NCBI GenBank assembly: GCA_005798205.1
Contig: SYKJ01000149.1
Span: 1 to 6,226, forward strand
Source: Bacteroidota bacterium
Lineage (GTDB): Bacteria; Bacteroidota; Bacteroidia; Flavobacteriales; Crocinitomicaceae
DNA: 6,226 nucleotides
Reading direction: 5' to 3'
The position numbers and the translations under genes are program-made. How positions within the stretch are numbered: the first letter of the stretch is position 1; the number at the start of each line of letters is the position of its first letter. The notes beneath the pieces were generated by a model that was not told the DNA's origin, ran no database searches, and saw only the letters and a list, made by a program, of their open reading frames with translations. Positions 6,168-6,226 of this stretch are shown here, piece by piece.

Positions 6168-6226
6168 TTTCCATGACATTGTTTGAATTTTTTACCGCTT
6201 TGGCAAGGACATGGATCATTTCTCCC
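6164..6226 (-). CDS. secA: C-terminal SEC-C zinc motif of a protein, most likely SecA (partial, 5' end outside window)
   Basis: Reading leftward from the right edge, the minus strand encodes 20 residues and then TGA (6164-6166). They contain GRNDPCPC, then QSGKKFKQ, then CHGK. This is the SEC-C motif, C-x-C-x8-C-H, a zinc-binding tail. In SecA, the preprotein translocase ATPase, this tail ends the protein and contacts SecB and the ribosome. The Cys-His ending and the GRNDPCPC lead-in are typical of SecA; many other SEC-C proteins end Cys-Cys. A Gln replaces the usual first Gly of CPCGSGKK, and Phe replaces Tyr; all four zinc ligands are kept. The stop overlaps the start of the DUF2520 gene, so the two are probably in one transcript. 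The motif is certain, while the identity as SecA rests on 20 residues only. Confidence 0.7.
   Translation of the reverse strand, partial: GRNDPCPCQSGKKFKQCHGK

Overview
This is a low-GC bacterial chromosome segment, most likely from the Bacteroidota and probably Flavobacteriales-like. Four observations support this. A long secreted protein carries a type IX secretion (T9SS) type A sorting domain and SprB repeats. The cystathionine beta-synthase has Bacteroidota-style sequence. Both recognisable promoters match the Bacteroidota -7 element TAnnTTTG. Shine-Dalgarno sequences are mostly absent. Genus and species cannot be assigned from this window.

Layout. (1) Positions 2-118 (+) hold the acidic 3' end of an unidentified gene, convergent with (2) a 946-residue exported protein at 158-2998 (-). 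That protein has a signal peptide, a beta-propeller region with FG-GAP-type D-x-D/N-x-D-G motifs, five SprB-like repeats and a C-terminal sorting domain. (3) A short divergent intergenic region (2999-3118) carries one TAnnTTTG element for each direction. (4) Positions 3119-4477 (+) encode cystathionine beta-synthase: a PLP fold II catalytic domain plus a C-terminal CBS-domain pair, with no heme domain. (5) Positions 4428-4883 (+) encode a DCC-family (DUF393) thiol-disulfide oxidoreductase-like protein overlapping the end of the previous gene. (6) A tightly packed minus-strand cluster reads leftward from the right edge: the last 20 codons of a SEC-C zinc-motif protein (most likely SecA), a Rossmann/DUF2520 protein, and a KdsC-like HAD phosphatase. 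The genes in this cluster overlap each other. The cluster ends 2 bp from the stop codon of the DCC gene.

How the genes fit together. The CBS-DCC pair is probably co-transcribed and links sulfur amino acid metabolism with a predicted redox protein. The minus-strand cluster joins export (SecA), a predicted dehydrogenase and a sugar-acid phosphatase that would serve 3-deoxy-octulosonate or nonulosonate synthesis for the cell envelope. The large exported protein would leave by Sec and then T9SS.

I found no mobile element, CRISPR array, RNA gene or clear rho-independent terminator. Nothing here looks like a wholly new system. The most useful results are the unlisted SEC-C gene end at the right edge, corrected starts for three genes, the paired promoters, and the regular spacing of the propeller blades.
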